Positions 23,169 through 32,660 of a stretch of DNA of 32,660 nucleotides are shown here, piece by piece. Position 1 is the first letter of the stretch. Each line of letters starts with the position of its first letter. This DNA is from JAFDVL01 sp043775925 (GTDB lineage Bacteria; Acidobacteriota; Blastocatellia; RBC074), in the NCBI GenBank assembly GCA_043775925.1, contig JAYVRW010000040.1, positions 1 through 32,660 of the forward strand, in the 5' to 3' direction. The notes beneath the pieces were generated by a model. It ran no database searches. It was not told where the DNA came from and saw only the letters and a list, made by a program, of their open reading frames with translations. Made by a program: the position numbers and the translations under genes.

Positions 23169-24761
23169 ATGCCAGTTACTCCCACTTATCCCGGTGTCTA
23201 TATCGAAGAAATTTCGAGCGGAGTCCGCACCATCACCGGCGTTGCGACTTCGATCACAGCCTTTATTGGCAGGGCTTTGCGCGGCTCGACAGATGATCCA
23301 GTCACCATTAATAGCTTTGGCGATTTTACGCGCACCTTTGGTGATCTGCATCCGAACTATCCGATGAGCTATGCCGTGCGCGATTTTTATCAGAACGGCG
23401 GAGCGCAGGCGCTTATTGTGCGTTTGCAGGTAGATGCAGCCAAAGCCAAAAACAGTGATTTGAAATTAGAAGCCGCTAGTGAAGGGGAATGGGGGAACGC
23501 TCTTGTCGTGGTCGTTGATAGTACGGGCATTACCGACGAAATAGCCGCACGATATAAGTTGAAAAAAGCAGACCTCTTTAATCTGACAATCTATGAGGAC
23601 CCGCCCAATGGTCGCAGCGAAAAATTTATCAATGTGACAGTTGCCCCAGACGCGGGCGCACGGCGACTGGATCGGGTTTTGCAAGCAGAATCAAATCTGG
23701 TGCGGATCCAACAAGTGGCTGGAAAGCCCGATTTACCTGCCGCACGACCAGCAGATAGCAAACCAGAAGAAGACCCTGCTAATCCCAAGGCCGATAAAAC
23801 AAAATTTGTAGGACTCAAAGGCGGAGCTAATGGTAGTTCTTTAGACGTGGCTGCGTACCAGGGTGATAAAGATAGCAAAACAGGTTTATTCAAGTTAGAT
23901 AAAGCAGACCTCTTTAATTTGCTTTGCATTCCACCTGATGTGCGCGAGGGCGATACTGATAATGGTGTCTATCGGGCGGCGATGAAATATTGTGCCGAAC
24001 GTCGCGCTGTATTGATTGTTGATCCTCCTGCTGACTGGGGTAAAAACAAGGATACGGCGTCTGCCAATGCCAAAGCTGGTCTGTCTGGATTAGGGCTGGC
24101 AGGCACAGATGCGCGTAACGCTGCGCTTTATTTTCCGCGCGTGATTCAGGCTGATCCAAAGCGCGAAGGTCAATCCGATACTTTTGTGCCGTGCGGTATT
24201 GTGGCTGGACTGATGGCAAGAACTGATACGTCACGCGGCGTTTGGAAAGCTCCGGCTGGGTTGGATGCGGCGCTCAATGGCATCCAAGGATTACAGGTAA
24301 ATTTGAATGATGCTGAAAATGGAATGCTCAACCCGCTTGGCATTAACTGCCTGCGTTCCTTTCCCGTCAATGGACGTGTCGTCTGGGGTGCGCGTACTCT
24401 ACGCGGCGCCGATCAGTTGGCTGACGAGTGGAAATATATTCCTGTGCGTCGCACGGCGCTCTTCATTGAAGAAAGTCTCTATCGCGGTTTGCAATGGGTG
24501 GTCTTTGAACCGAATGACGAACCGCTGTGGGCGCAGATTCGCCTGAATGTCGGTGCGTTTATGCACAATTTATTTCGGCAAGGCGCTTTTCAGGGGACGA
24601 CTCCGCGTGATGCTTATTTCGTCAAATGTGACAAAGAATCTACGACGCAAAGTGACATCAATCTCGGCATCGTTAATGTCGTCGTCGGGTTTGCGCCACT
24701 CAAACCTGCCGAATTCGTCATCATTAAACTCCAGCAAATGGCTGGGCAAATTGAAGTGTAG
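23169..24761 (+). CDS. contractile tail sheath protein (eCIS, Afp2-4/Pvc2-4-like)
   Basis: A 530-residue sheath subunit. The N-terminus PTYPGVYIEEISSGVRTITG is the hallmark of phage and eCIS sheaths. The C-terminus has the conserved sheath core (GARTLRGADQLADEWKYIPV, then RRTALFIEESLYRGLQWVVF), followed by FVIIKLQQMAGQIEV, the extended strand that links neighbouring subunits. Variable surface insertions lie at about residues 90-300. Sheath contraction drives the inner tube through a target membrane. ATG 23169 follows GAGGAGG; an upstream in-frame ATG at 23133 would add 12 non-conserved residues. Only one sheath gene is present, unlike the three of Afp/PVC. Confidence 0.95.
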   Translation: MPVTPTYPGVYIEEISSGVRTITGVATSITAFIGRALRGSTDDPVTINSFGDFTRTFGDLHPNYPMSYAVRDFYQNGGAQALIVRLQVDAAKAKNSDLKLEAASEGEWGNALVVVVDSTGITDEIAARYKLKKADLFNLTIYEDPPNGRSEKFINVTVAPDAGARRLDRVLQAESNLVRIQQVAGKPDLPAARPADSKPEEDPANPKADKTKFVGLKGGANGSSLDVAAYQGDKDSKTGLFKLDKADLFNLLCIPPDVREGDTDNGVYRAAMKYCAERRAVLIVDPPADWGKNKDTASANAKAGLSGLGLAGTDARNAALYFPRVIQADPKREGQSDTFVPCGIVAGLMARTDTSRGVWKAPAGLDAALNGIQGLQVNLNDAENGMLNPLGINCLRSFPVNGRVVWGARTLRGADQLADEWKYIPVRRTALFIEESLYRGLQWVVFEPNDEPLWAQIRLNVGAFMHNLFRQGAFQGTTPRDAYFVKCDKESTTQSDINLGIVNVVVGFAPLKPAEFVIIKLQQMAGQIEV

Positions 24762-24770
24762 GAGGGCAAC

Positions 24771-25295
24771 ATGGCTCAATTTAGTGTCAACGCGCAGCGC
24801 TTCGATCCATACAAAAATTTCAAATTCCGGGTCAAATGGGATGGACGTTTCGTCGCCGGCATCAGCAAGGTTGGAGCACTTAAACGTACCACCGAAGTCG
24901 TCAAACATCGTGATGGCGGCGATCCATCCAGCAGCCGCAAATCACCGGGGCGCACCGAATACGAAGCGATTTCCCTGGAACGCGGTGTCACGCACGACAA
25001 AGATTTCGAGCAATGGGCGAATAAAGTCTGGAATTTCGGTTCCGGTCTCGGCAGCGAAGTCTCACTCAAGGATTTTCGCAAAGACCTTATCATCGAACTC
25101 TACAACGAAGCCGGGCAACTGGTGATTGCGTACAAAGTCTTTCGCTGCTGGGTCTCGGAATTTCAATCGCTGCCTGATCTGGATGCGAATGCCAACGCCG
25201 TAGCGATTCAGCATATCAAACTGGAAAACGAAGGCTGGGAACGCGACCTCGAAGTCGCTGAACCGTCTGAACCGACCTTCACGGAACCGCAATAA
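24771..25295 (+). CDS. eCIS inner tube protein (T4 gp19/Afp1-5-like)
   Basis: A 174-residue tube protein of the T4 gp19-like family. It has DPYKNFKFRVKWDGRFVAGI, TTEVVKHRDGGDPSSSRKSP, TEYEAISLERGVTHDKDFEQ and the terminal strand IKLENEGWERD. Hexamers stack into the rigid tube that carries or delivers cargo. It begins 9 bp after the sheath stop with GGAGGG before the ATG. Its C-terminus has a short acidic/Pro tail (EPSEPTFTEPQ). No second tube gene is present in the window; in many eCIS loci a second tube paralogue joins the baseplate. Confidence 0.94.
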   Translation: MAQFSVNAQRFDPYKNFKFRVKWDGRFVAGISKVGALKRTTEVVKHRDGGDPSSSRKSPGRTEYEAISLERGVTHDKDFEQWANKVWNFGSGLGSEVSLKDFRKDLIIELYNEAGQLVIAYKVFRCWVSEFQSLPDLDANANAVAIQHIKLENEGWERDLEVAEPSEPTFTEPQ

Positions 25296-25313
25296 ATAAC
25301 CGGTAGTTAGTGT

Positions 25314-26063
25314 ATGCGTGTGCCAACTGCGCAAGAGTTATTAACAATTTGGGAACGCGGGCAACAGCAATCCGCGCCAGATAAAGCACTACTGTTGCTG
25401 GGAGCGGCGTGTCCCGAAATTGCGCTGGAAACATTAGCTGTATTGAGCATTGGTCAACGCGATGCGTTCTTATTGACACTGCGTGAGCGGCTTTTCGGAA
25501 CGCACCTGAATAGTGTTGTGCGTTGCCAGATTTGCAGCGAGCACCTGGAGTTGAATTTTTCGACGAGTGAGATGCGCGTCACGAAAGCAGCAACAGCGTT
25601 GGAAAATTGCACTCCACAGGAAGGCTGTTCTTTGCAGATACGTGGGTATGACATTCGCTTTCGGGTGCCGAATAGCCAGGATTTATTAGCATTGATAGAA
25701 CAAAGCAATGTGAACAAGTCGGCCTTGTTAGAGCGTTGTGTTTTGCGTATCAAATCGCGCGGCAAAAATAAGCGTGCCGCAGAATTGCCGGAAAATGTGC
25801 AGGTGGCGTTGAGCCAGGCAATGGCAGAAGCGGATCCGCAGGCGGATGTGCAACTGGCATTGCAATGTCCGGCTTGTCAACATCGGTGGCAAGCGGCATT
25901 TGACATCCTGACTTTTCTTTGGAGCGAATTGCAGACGTGGGCGCACCGGATGCTGCGTGAAGTGCATCTTCTGGCACGTGCTTATGGCTGGAGCGAAGCC
26001 GATATTTTAGTGATGAATCCAGGGCGGCGGCACACCTATTTAGCCATGATCGCTGCCCGCTGA
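25314..26063 (+). CDS. zinc-ribbon baseplate/assembly protein (T4 gp51-like candidate)
   Basis: A 249-residue protein beginning RVPTAQELLTIWERGQQQSA, with GQRDAFLLTLRERLFG near 47-62. Two CxxC pairs, C71-C74 (CQIC) and C185-C188 (CPAC), can form one split zinc ribbon. The C-terminus contains LREVHLLARAYGWSEADILVM. In contractile-tail loci a gene of this form commonly stands between the tube gene and the DUF4255 or LysM genes and has been likened to the T4 base-plate assembly protein family. The role here is inferred. It is closely spaced from the tube gene (18 bp) and the next gene (7 bp). Confidence 0.75.
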   Translation: MRVPTAQELLTIWERGQQQSAPDKALLLLGAACPEIALETLAVLSIGQRDAFLLTLRERLFGTHLNSVVRCQICSEHLELNFSTSEMRVTKAATALENCTPQEGCSLQIRGYDIRFRVPNSQDLLALIEQSNVNKSALLERCVLRIKSRGKNKRAAELPENVQVALSQAMAEADPQADVQLALQCPACQHRWQAAFDILTFLWSELQTWAHRMLREVHLLARAYGWSEADILVMNPGRRHTYLAMIAAR

Positions 26064-26070
26064 GTTATGC

Positions 26071-26910
26071 ATGAGCGATTTTCTGAACAATTTGCTGGCT
26101 CGTACCTTTGTGGCTGAGAGCGTTCTGCATCCGCGTACCCCATCATTGTTTGAATCTGCTCCAATCCAAACAGAAATGAATGTTCCTTCAGCGTGGGGAG
26201 AAATTGCGATGGAACAAGCAACTGTCAGACCTGTGCGAGCGACAACCGTAAGGCAGTTACCTGCTGACTATCTGATGACTCCGCCTGTTGCTGTGCCAAA
26301 GGAATCTCTGGTAGCAGGCTTGATCTCACAGAGCGAAAATAAGACAGCGCCTCCAGAGGAGCATTTGGGAAATCTGCCGGCGCGCGCGAAACAGGTAGAC
26401 CGGAAAAGACTCAGCGCTACGTCGCAAGAAAAATTTCAGCCTGTCGAGTCAGGAGAAAAAAAAGTAGAAGAATCTAAAAAAGAATCGTTGCTGGCTTCCC
26501 GTCAACCATCATTGAGACCACTGTTGGACGAACAGTCTCACGAGCCGCATTCATTGTTAGAAACCGTAGTGATTGAGCGTGAAGTCAATCGCGCACAACC
26601 GCGTGAAAATGTCTTCGCGCCTGTGCGGGTGGCAGCTCTCCCCACTGCCCCTGCATTACCAGCAGCTACAGTACCCGCGCTTACTGTTCCGGTCTTGCCG
26701 ACCGCAACGCGACAACCCGTGCGCGAGGATTGGTCGCCGATCACAAATCTGGTGTCAGAAACTTCAGCGCCAACCATCAATGTGACCATTGGGCGGATTG
26801 AAGTCAAAGCAGTGCAGTCATCTGGCAAAGAAAATCGTCAGCCCGCCGCCACACGTCAGGCGATGTCGCTTAATGATTATTTACGCACCCGCAATGGAGG
26901 TCGCCGATGA
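26071..26910 (+). CDS. Pro/Ala-rich eCIS linker protein with conserved C-terminal motif
   Basis: A 279-residue protein that is mostly low-complexity (Pro, Ala, Glu, Ser, Val), with a PALPAATVPALTVPVLP stretch near 190-210. The conserved parts are the N-terminal SDFLNNLLARTF and the C-terminal INVTIGRIEVKAV, then MSLNDYLRTRN. The VTIGRIEVRAV...SLxDYLxxR ending is a signature I associate with proteins in eCIS loci at this position. The protein may be a flexible tether or assembly factor. It overlaps the DUF4255 gene by 4 bp (ATGA), implying translational coupling. Confidence 0.7.
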   Translation: MSDFLNNLLARTFVAESVLHPRTPSLFESAPIQTEMNVPSAWGEIAMEQATVRPVRATTVRQLPADYLMTPPVAVPKESLVAGLISQSENKTAPPEEHLGNLPARAKQVDRKRLSATSQEKFQPVESGEKKVEESKKESLLASRQPSLRPLLDEQSHEPHSLLETVVIEREVNRAQPRENVFAPVRVAALPTAPALPAATVPALTVPVLPTATRQPVREDWSPITNLVSETSAPTINVTIGRIEVKAVQSSGKENRQPAATRQAMSLNDYLRTRNGGRR

Positions 26911-28250
26911 GCAATTCCTTTGCGATAGCGGCGGTCACGGCAGTGCTGAAAAATCTGCTCGACAATGGCGTGATGGACCACGATTTGTCGGCGGCAGTGG
27001 GCGGCGTCAAGGTCACGGCTTTGCCGCCGGATCGTGTGCTGACAGATGGCGGCAGAGAAGAGAGCCAGTTGAATTTGTATATGTATCACGTGACGCCCAA
27101 TCAGGGCTGGCGCAATGTCGGCTTGCCATCTTACAGCAGTAATGGCGAACGTGTCTCCAATCCGCCGCTGGCGCTGGATTTGCATTATTTGTTGACGGCG
27201 TATGGCAAAGAAGAATTTCACGCCGATGCTTTACTCGGCTATGGGATGCAACTTCTGCACGAAACGCCAATTCTGACCCGGGCGGCGATTAATAAAACAT
27301 TGAAACCGAGCTTGCCCAATGGCATCACCTTGCCGCAGGGATTGGCGCTAGCTGCGACCGCTGATTTAGCGGAGCAGGTTGAGCAAGTAAAAATTTGCCC
27401 GCAAACCTTAAGCTCCGAAGAAATGTCCAAATTATGGATGATGTTTCAAACGCGGTATCGCCCGACGGCGGCGTATCAAGTGACCGTGGTGTTAATCGAA
27501 AGTGATAAGCCCGCCAAAGCGCCACTGCCCGTGTTATCGCGTGGCAAAGAGGATCGCGGCCCTATCGCGTTAGCAGACATGATTCCGCCGTTTCCGACGA
27601 TTGATAAACTGGAATTACCCAATCGTCAGGTCAGCGCTTTGATGCCGGATCAGCTAACAATTATCGGACATCATTTCGCCGGCGAAGAGAACGACAAGAC
27701 TAAAGTAGCTGTCAAAGTGCGGCTGACCAATGCGAAGTGGCAGGTGACTGAAATCTTTGAGATAGATGAGACTCAACGTAGCGACAAAGAGATGACGTGG
27801 CAAATTCCCAATGTTCCCAAAAAAATTCCACCGGGATTTTATACCTTGTCGGTGCAGGTTACACCCAAAACCAAGCCTGATGGGATGCAGGAGTCAAACG
27901 AAATGTCGTTGGTCATTGCGCCGAAAATCGTAAGCGAGTTATCAGTAGCAATTCCGCTGACGGCTTTTGCTGGAAACACGAAATTAGGCACCGCCACGAT
28001 TACCTTGCAGTTCACGCCGCAAGTGAAAGCCGAGCAGCGCGTCTCGCTCGTCTTAGGGAGCCGCGAAATTTTGGCGCAACCACATCCTGACACTACCAAT
28101 GAGGTTACATTTATTGTGAAAAATATCGAGGCTGGAAAATATTTTGTCCGTTTGCGCACCGACGGAATCGAAAGCCTCTTAGTAGATCGTTCCGATAAGA
28201 AGCTACCGAGATTTGATGCGGCACAGCAAATTACTTTGCAAGCGCCATAA
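26907..28250 (+). CDS. DUF4255/Pvc16-like tail terminator (cap) protein
   Basis: A 447-residue protein. The first about 190 residues match the Pvc16 N-terminal (DUF4255) domain: FAIAAVTAVLKNLLDNGV, VTALPPDRV, LNLYMYHVTPNQGWRN and LALDLHYLLTAYG. In Afp/PVC this protein caps the distal end of the tube and sheath. The C-terminal part (about 225-447) adds beta-sandwich-like segments, including a TIG-type QLTIIGHHFAGEEN, which is longer than the minimal cap and could decorate the distal end or contact other surfaces. The gene overlaps its upstream neighbour by 4 bp. Confidence 0.88.
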   Translation: MSNSFAIAAVTAVLKNLLDNGVMDHDLSAAVGGVKVTALPPDRVLTDGGREESQLNLYMYHVTPNQGWRNVGLPSYSSNGERVSNPPLALDLHYLLTAYGKEEFHADALLGYGMQLLHETPILTRAAINKTLKPSLPNGITLPQGLALAATADLAEQVEQVKICPQTLSSEEMSKLWMMFQTRYRPTAAYQVTVVLIESDKPAKAPLPVLSRGKEDRGPIALADMIPPFPTIDKLELPNRQVSALMPDQLTIIGHHFAGEENDKTKVAVKVRLTNAKWQVTEIFEIDETQRSDKEMTWQIPNVPKKIPPGFYTLSVQVTPKTKPDGMQESNEMSLVIAPKIVSELSVAIPLTAFAGNTKLGTATITLQFTPQVKAEQRVSLVLGSREILAQPHPDTTNEVTFIVKNIEAGKYFVRLRTDGIESLLVDRSDKKLPRFDAAQQITLQAP

Positions 28251-28320
28251 GTTTGAGCGTGTCGGGTCAATCTGTACCGCTCGGATCGAAAATTCAACTC
28301 ATCAATTTCAAGGAGGATAT

Positions 28321-28728
28321 ATGCCAGAAGACCAACCAGAAATAAATCATGACGATCAAATTACGACTACGCCTACGGGTACTGCGGAGCATAAAGCCAA
28401 CAAATTGGTCAACATAGATACCAAAGATGTGAACAATGTTGGCGTTTTTACTACGGCTCAGTCCTTAATTACATTTCCGGGTGCAGCGATGGCAGTAACA
28501 ACGATCTGGAATGTTTTGGGGCGTTATGACGCTAGTTGGGGGAAAAGTAACTTAAAAATTCCGATCATTCTTTCATTAATAGTTGGGGTGTTCATCTGGT
28601 TATTAAGCGTGACGAAAGGATTGGGCTGGAAGGAAAAATTGTCAGGTCTGGGAATTGCGCTGATTAACTCAGCAACCATTGCCGCTGCCGCTTTAGGGAT
28701 CAATCCAAATTCTACGCCGGGGCAGTGA
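28321..28728 (+). CDS. small multi-TM protein in the eCIS operon
   Basis: A 135-residue protein. The N-terminal about 40 residues are hydrophilic and acidic. Three hydrophobic stretches follow at about 43-67, 80-97 (IPIILSLIVGVFIWLLSV) and 108-127 (LGIALINSATIAAAALGI). The start ATG 28321 has a perfect AAGGAGG, the strongest ribosome site in the operon. An upstream in-frame extension to 28213 is not supported. I recognise no family. In the operon between cap and ATPase genes it could be a membrane anchor, a holin-like release factor, or an immunity-type protein. None of these is shown by sequence. Confidence 0.8.
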   Translation: MPEDQPEINHDDQITTTPTGTAEHKANKLVNIDTKDVNNVGVFTTAQSLITFPGAAMAVTTIWNVLGRYDASWGKSNLKIPIILSLIVGVFIWLLSVTKGLGWKEKLSGLGIALINSATIAAAALGINPNSTPGQ

Positions 28729-28761
28729 GAGAGCAACACGTCTCAACGTTTAGGCAGATTT

Positions 28762-30879
<2,118 letters not shown>

Positions 30880-30895
30880 CTGGAGAAGCAAAACG

Positions 30896-31183
30896 ATGAA
30901 CATTAATCTGCATATCGAACGCTTAGTGTTAGAAGGGCTGCCCCTGCATCGCAGCGAGCGCGGCATCGTAGAAGCCGCCGTGATGGCTGAATTAACCAAT
31001 TTATTAACCACCTCAGGTACACCGGAAACGTGGCAGGAAAACATTATCGTACCGCATGTCAATGCGGCAGAAATGCAACTGCATCAACCATCTACCCCAA
31101 ATCAGATTGGGCAGCAAATTGCGCAATCCGTGTATGCCGGCTTCAGCACTGGTTGGAGCGAAGCCAGAACTAAACAGGAGTAA
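30896..31183 (+). CDS. small eCIS-associated protein
   Basis: A 95-residue protein: INLHIERLVLEGLPLHRSER, a helix (VEAAVMAELTNLL), and a C-terminal helix QIGQQIAQSVYAGF. The IxRLVLxGLP...AAVxAELxxLL pattern is one I associate with small genes next to the ATPase in eCIS loci; the function is unknown. ATG 30896 follows TGGAGAAG and is 16 bp after the ATPase stop. The following hydrolase gene starts 7 bp later. Confidence 0.75.
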   Translation: MNINLHIERLVLEGLPLHRSERGIVEAAVMAELTNLLTTSGTPETWQENIIVPHVNAAEMQLHQPSTPNQIGQQIAQSVYAGFSTGWSEARTKQE

Positions 31184-31190
31184 AAAAACT

Positions 31191-31997
31191 ATGCCGCCAC
31201 TAACCACAGCACCACTGGCTTTTCCAGGTCGGTTGCTCAAAAAAGAACTTACCAACAACGCGGCTGATGTGCGCGCCGTGCAACAACGGCTCAACGAAGT
31301 CGGCTGTGGTCCGTTGGATGACACAGGGAATTTTGATAACCAGACCTTCAATGCGGTGAAGCTGTTTCAATCGCGCTTTACCGACATTGACGGACTGCCA
31401 CTGGAAATTGACGGCGAGGTCGGCTCGCTGACTTGGAGCGCCTTGTTCGGTGCGCAATCCGTTCCCATTACGCATACCGCCGATTCGCCCTTGCTCGACA
31501 AAGTACTCGCCATTGCCGCCACCCAGGTGGGTGTCATGGAAGTCCCGCCCGGTTCCAATCGCGGCCCGCAAGTTGACAAATATCTGCGCACTGTCGGACT
31601 TGATCCGGCGGCTGGCTCATTCGCGTGGTGCGTCGCGTTCATCTATTTCTGTTTTGAAGAAGCCGCGAAAAAGCAGGGGCGCGCGAACCCCATGATCAAA
31701 ACCGCTGGCGTGCTCAATCATTGGAATTTAGCAGGTACAGCAGGCATTCCGCGCATCACTGCCGCCAAAGCCATCGGTCAACCCGGGCTGGTCAAACCCG
31801 GACATATTTTTGTGATTGATACGGGCGGAGGCTTTGGTCACAGCGGACTGATCGAACGCGTCATCGGCAGCAAGCTAGTGACCATCGAAGGTAATAGCAA
31901 CGATGGAGGTTCACGTGAAGGACTCGGTGTCTTCCGCCGCTCCATGCGCAAAGTCACCCAAATCAACAAAGGGTTCATTGATTATAGTAACGCCTAA
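31191..31997 (+). CDS. peptidoglycan hydrolase: PG-binding domain plus Cys/His amidase
   Basis: A 268-residue protein. Residues about 15-88 form a PG_binding_1 domain (DVRAVQQRLNEVGCGPLDD, FNAVKLFQSRF). Residues about 100-260 form a papain-like CHAP/NlpC-type amidase with C147 in FAWCVAFIYF, H217 in GFGHSGLIE and E233/N235 in TIEGNSN. It would cleave peptide bonds in peptidoglycan. There is no signal peptide, so export would need the injection system, cell lysis or another route. The start at 31191, just after the upstream stop, removes a non-conserved 45-residue extension. Roles consistent with context are tail-associated lysin, release factor or effector. Confidence 0.88.
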   Translation: MPPLTTAPLAFPGRLLKKELTNNAADVRAVQQRLNEVGCGPLDDTGNFDNQTFNAVKLFQSRFTDIDGLPLEIDGEVGSLTWSALFGAQSVPITHTADSPLLDKVLAIAATQVGVMEVPPGSNRGPQVDKYLRTVGLDPAAGSFAWCVAFIYFCFEEAAKKQGRANPMIKTAGVLNHWNLAGTAGIPRITAAKAIGQPGLVKPGHIFVIDTGGGFGHSGLIERVIGSKLVTIEGNSNDGGSREGLGVFRRSMRKVTQINKGFIDYSNA

Positions 31998-32032
31998 ATC
32001 GGTTACCCCAAGGTTTTAGTCGGAGGAAAATT

Positions 32033-32660
32033 ATGTTACTTCAAGCTCCTATTCGCAAAAACCACTTTTGCCAGCATGCACTTTGCCAGGTTCCACCGTC
32101 ACCGGAATTGATGACACGATTGTACGCTCGTTTTTTAGATCTCAAGTCGCAACGCTTGTTACCTGATACTACAACTTTTCTGGATTATTTTCGCATTTGG
32201 CGTTCAACGCGGCGCGGAGAGAATGTCGTCGGCTTGGATGATGGAGCGCTTCAACCGGGGCCGCGGACGGATGCACAGTTAATCAGCCGTCCAGCCAAAA
32301 AACTGAATGGCGTCATTAAGACCCTGGTACTGCTGGTTGATTTTCCTGACCGTCCCCATGCCTCGCAGCATACCTCCGCTTTTTACGAGCAAATGCTTTT
32401 TAGCGAGCCAGGTGTATTTCCGACCGGCAGCATGCGCGAGTTTTATCGGCTGAGTAGTAACTTCAACGCGGCAACCGGTAGTGGCATTGATGTGCAGGGA
32501 CAGGTGGTGGGTTGGATTCGGTTGCCTCAACCTAGCAGCTTTTACACGGATGGGCGCTGTGGCATGGGGAATACTCCTCCACGCAATGCGCAAGGGATGG
32601 CTCGTGACGCCGTACTCGCAGCAGTCGCACAAGGCGTAGATTTTTCGCCTTACGACAGCC
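32033..32660 (+). CDS. M6-family (immune inhibitor A-like) metalloprotease, partial
   Basis: The open frame runs from ATG 32033, after CGGAGGA, to the window edge (209 codons seen). The visible part is the N-terminal region of an M6-type secreted protease: TLVLLVDFPDRPHASQH, FPTGSMREFYRLSSNFN and VVGWIRLPQPSSFY are typical. The HExxH zinc motif would lie past the edge. No ordinary signal peptide is seen at the N-terminus, unlike most M6 proteases, which fits delivery by the injection system. It follows the hydrolase gene by 35 bp and is a plausible toxin cargo, but this is inference. Confidence 0.75.
   Translation, partial: MLLQAPIRKNHFCQHALCQVPPSPELMTRLYARFLDLKSQRLLPDTTTFLDYFRIWRSTRRGENVVGLDDGALQPGPRTDAQLISRPAKKLNGVIKTLVLLVDFPDRPHASQHTSAFYEQMLFSEPGVFPTGSMREFYRLSSNFNAATGSGIDVQGQVVGWIRLPQPSSFYTDGRCGMGNTPPRNAQGMARDAVLAAVAQGVDFSPYDS

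Overview
The window looks like a chromosomal (or chromid) segment of a Gram-negative, moderate-GC soil bacterium. I lean towards Acidobacteriota, class Blastocatellia. That placement is inference from gene content, protein style and the many short palindromic intergenic repeats; there is no rRNA or other marker here to prove it.

Region A (1-15,510, all genes on the + strand) is metabolic. It opens with a thiolase and a type-2 3-hydroxyacyl-CoA dehydrogenase-like SDR. A catabolic-looking group follows: a ThDP-dependent acetolactate-synthase-like enzyme, a two-domain GNAT protein, a Tat-exported enolase-superfamily protein, an atypical extended SDR, and a DapA-family aldolase/lyase. Next come a secreted protein with two repeated beta-rich domains and a KstR2-type TetR regulator. 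The region ends with a fused enoyl-CoA hydratase/3-hydroxyacyl-CoA dehydrogenase, a 5'-nucleotidase, a PaaI thioesterase and a second thiolase, closed by a good terminator. Together the thiolases, SDR, fused hydratase/dehydrogenase and thioesterase could carry out the later steps of beta-oxidation of an acyl-CoA. A TetR-type palindrome lies upstream of this block. Most gaps carry short hairpin repeats.

Region B (15,510-21,280) is a decaying mobile/plasmid region. It holds an Rpn-family PD-(D/E)XK nuclease, a truncated VOC protein and an IS5-family transposase tail, then a minus-strand parA-parB-rep plasmid maintenance operon. ParA is intact, but parB has an in-frame TAG inside an inserted palindrome and rep has a frameshift plus an in-frame TGA. 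Two perfect palindromes sharing a 16-bp core (GTATAACGCGTTATAC) flank parA and are candidate parS/operator sites. A hipB-like antitoxin gene and a broken hipA complete the region.

Region C (21,280-32,660, + strand) is one end of an extracellular contractile injection system (eCIS) locus. It begins with a SARP/BTAD-type activator, followed by an intergenic region with four 12-bp-phased AGAC repeats. The genes are then a small accessory protein, sheath, inner tube, a zinc-ribbon baseplate/assembly protein, a Pro/Ala-rich linker protein, a DUF4255 (Pvc16-like) cap/terminator, a small multi-TM protein, an AAA+ ATPase (Pvc15-like), a 95-aa accessory protein, a peptidoglycan hydrolase (PG-binding domain plus Cys/His amidase) and the start of an M6-family metalloprotease cut by the window edge. 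The spike, LysM, gp25 and baseplate wedge genes are not in the window and are expected further right. The most notable points are the unusual small membrane protein inside the eCIS operon, the hydrolase/protease pair as possible cargo or release factors, and the position of the whole locus beside a plasmid remnant.
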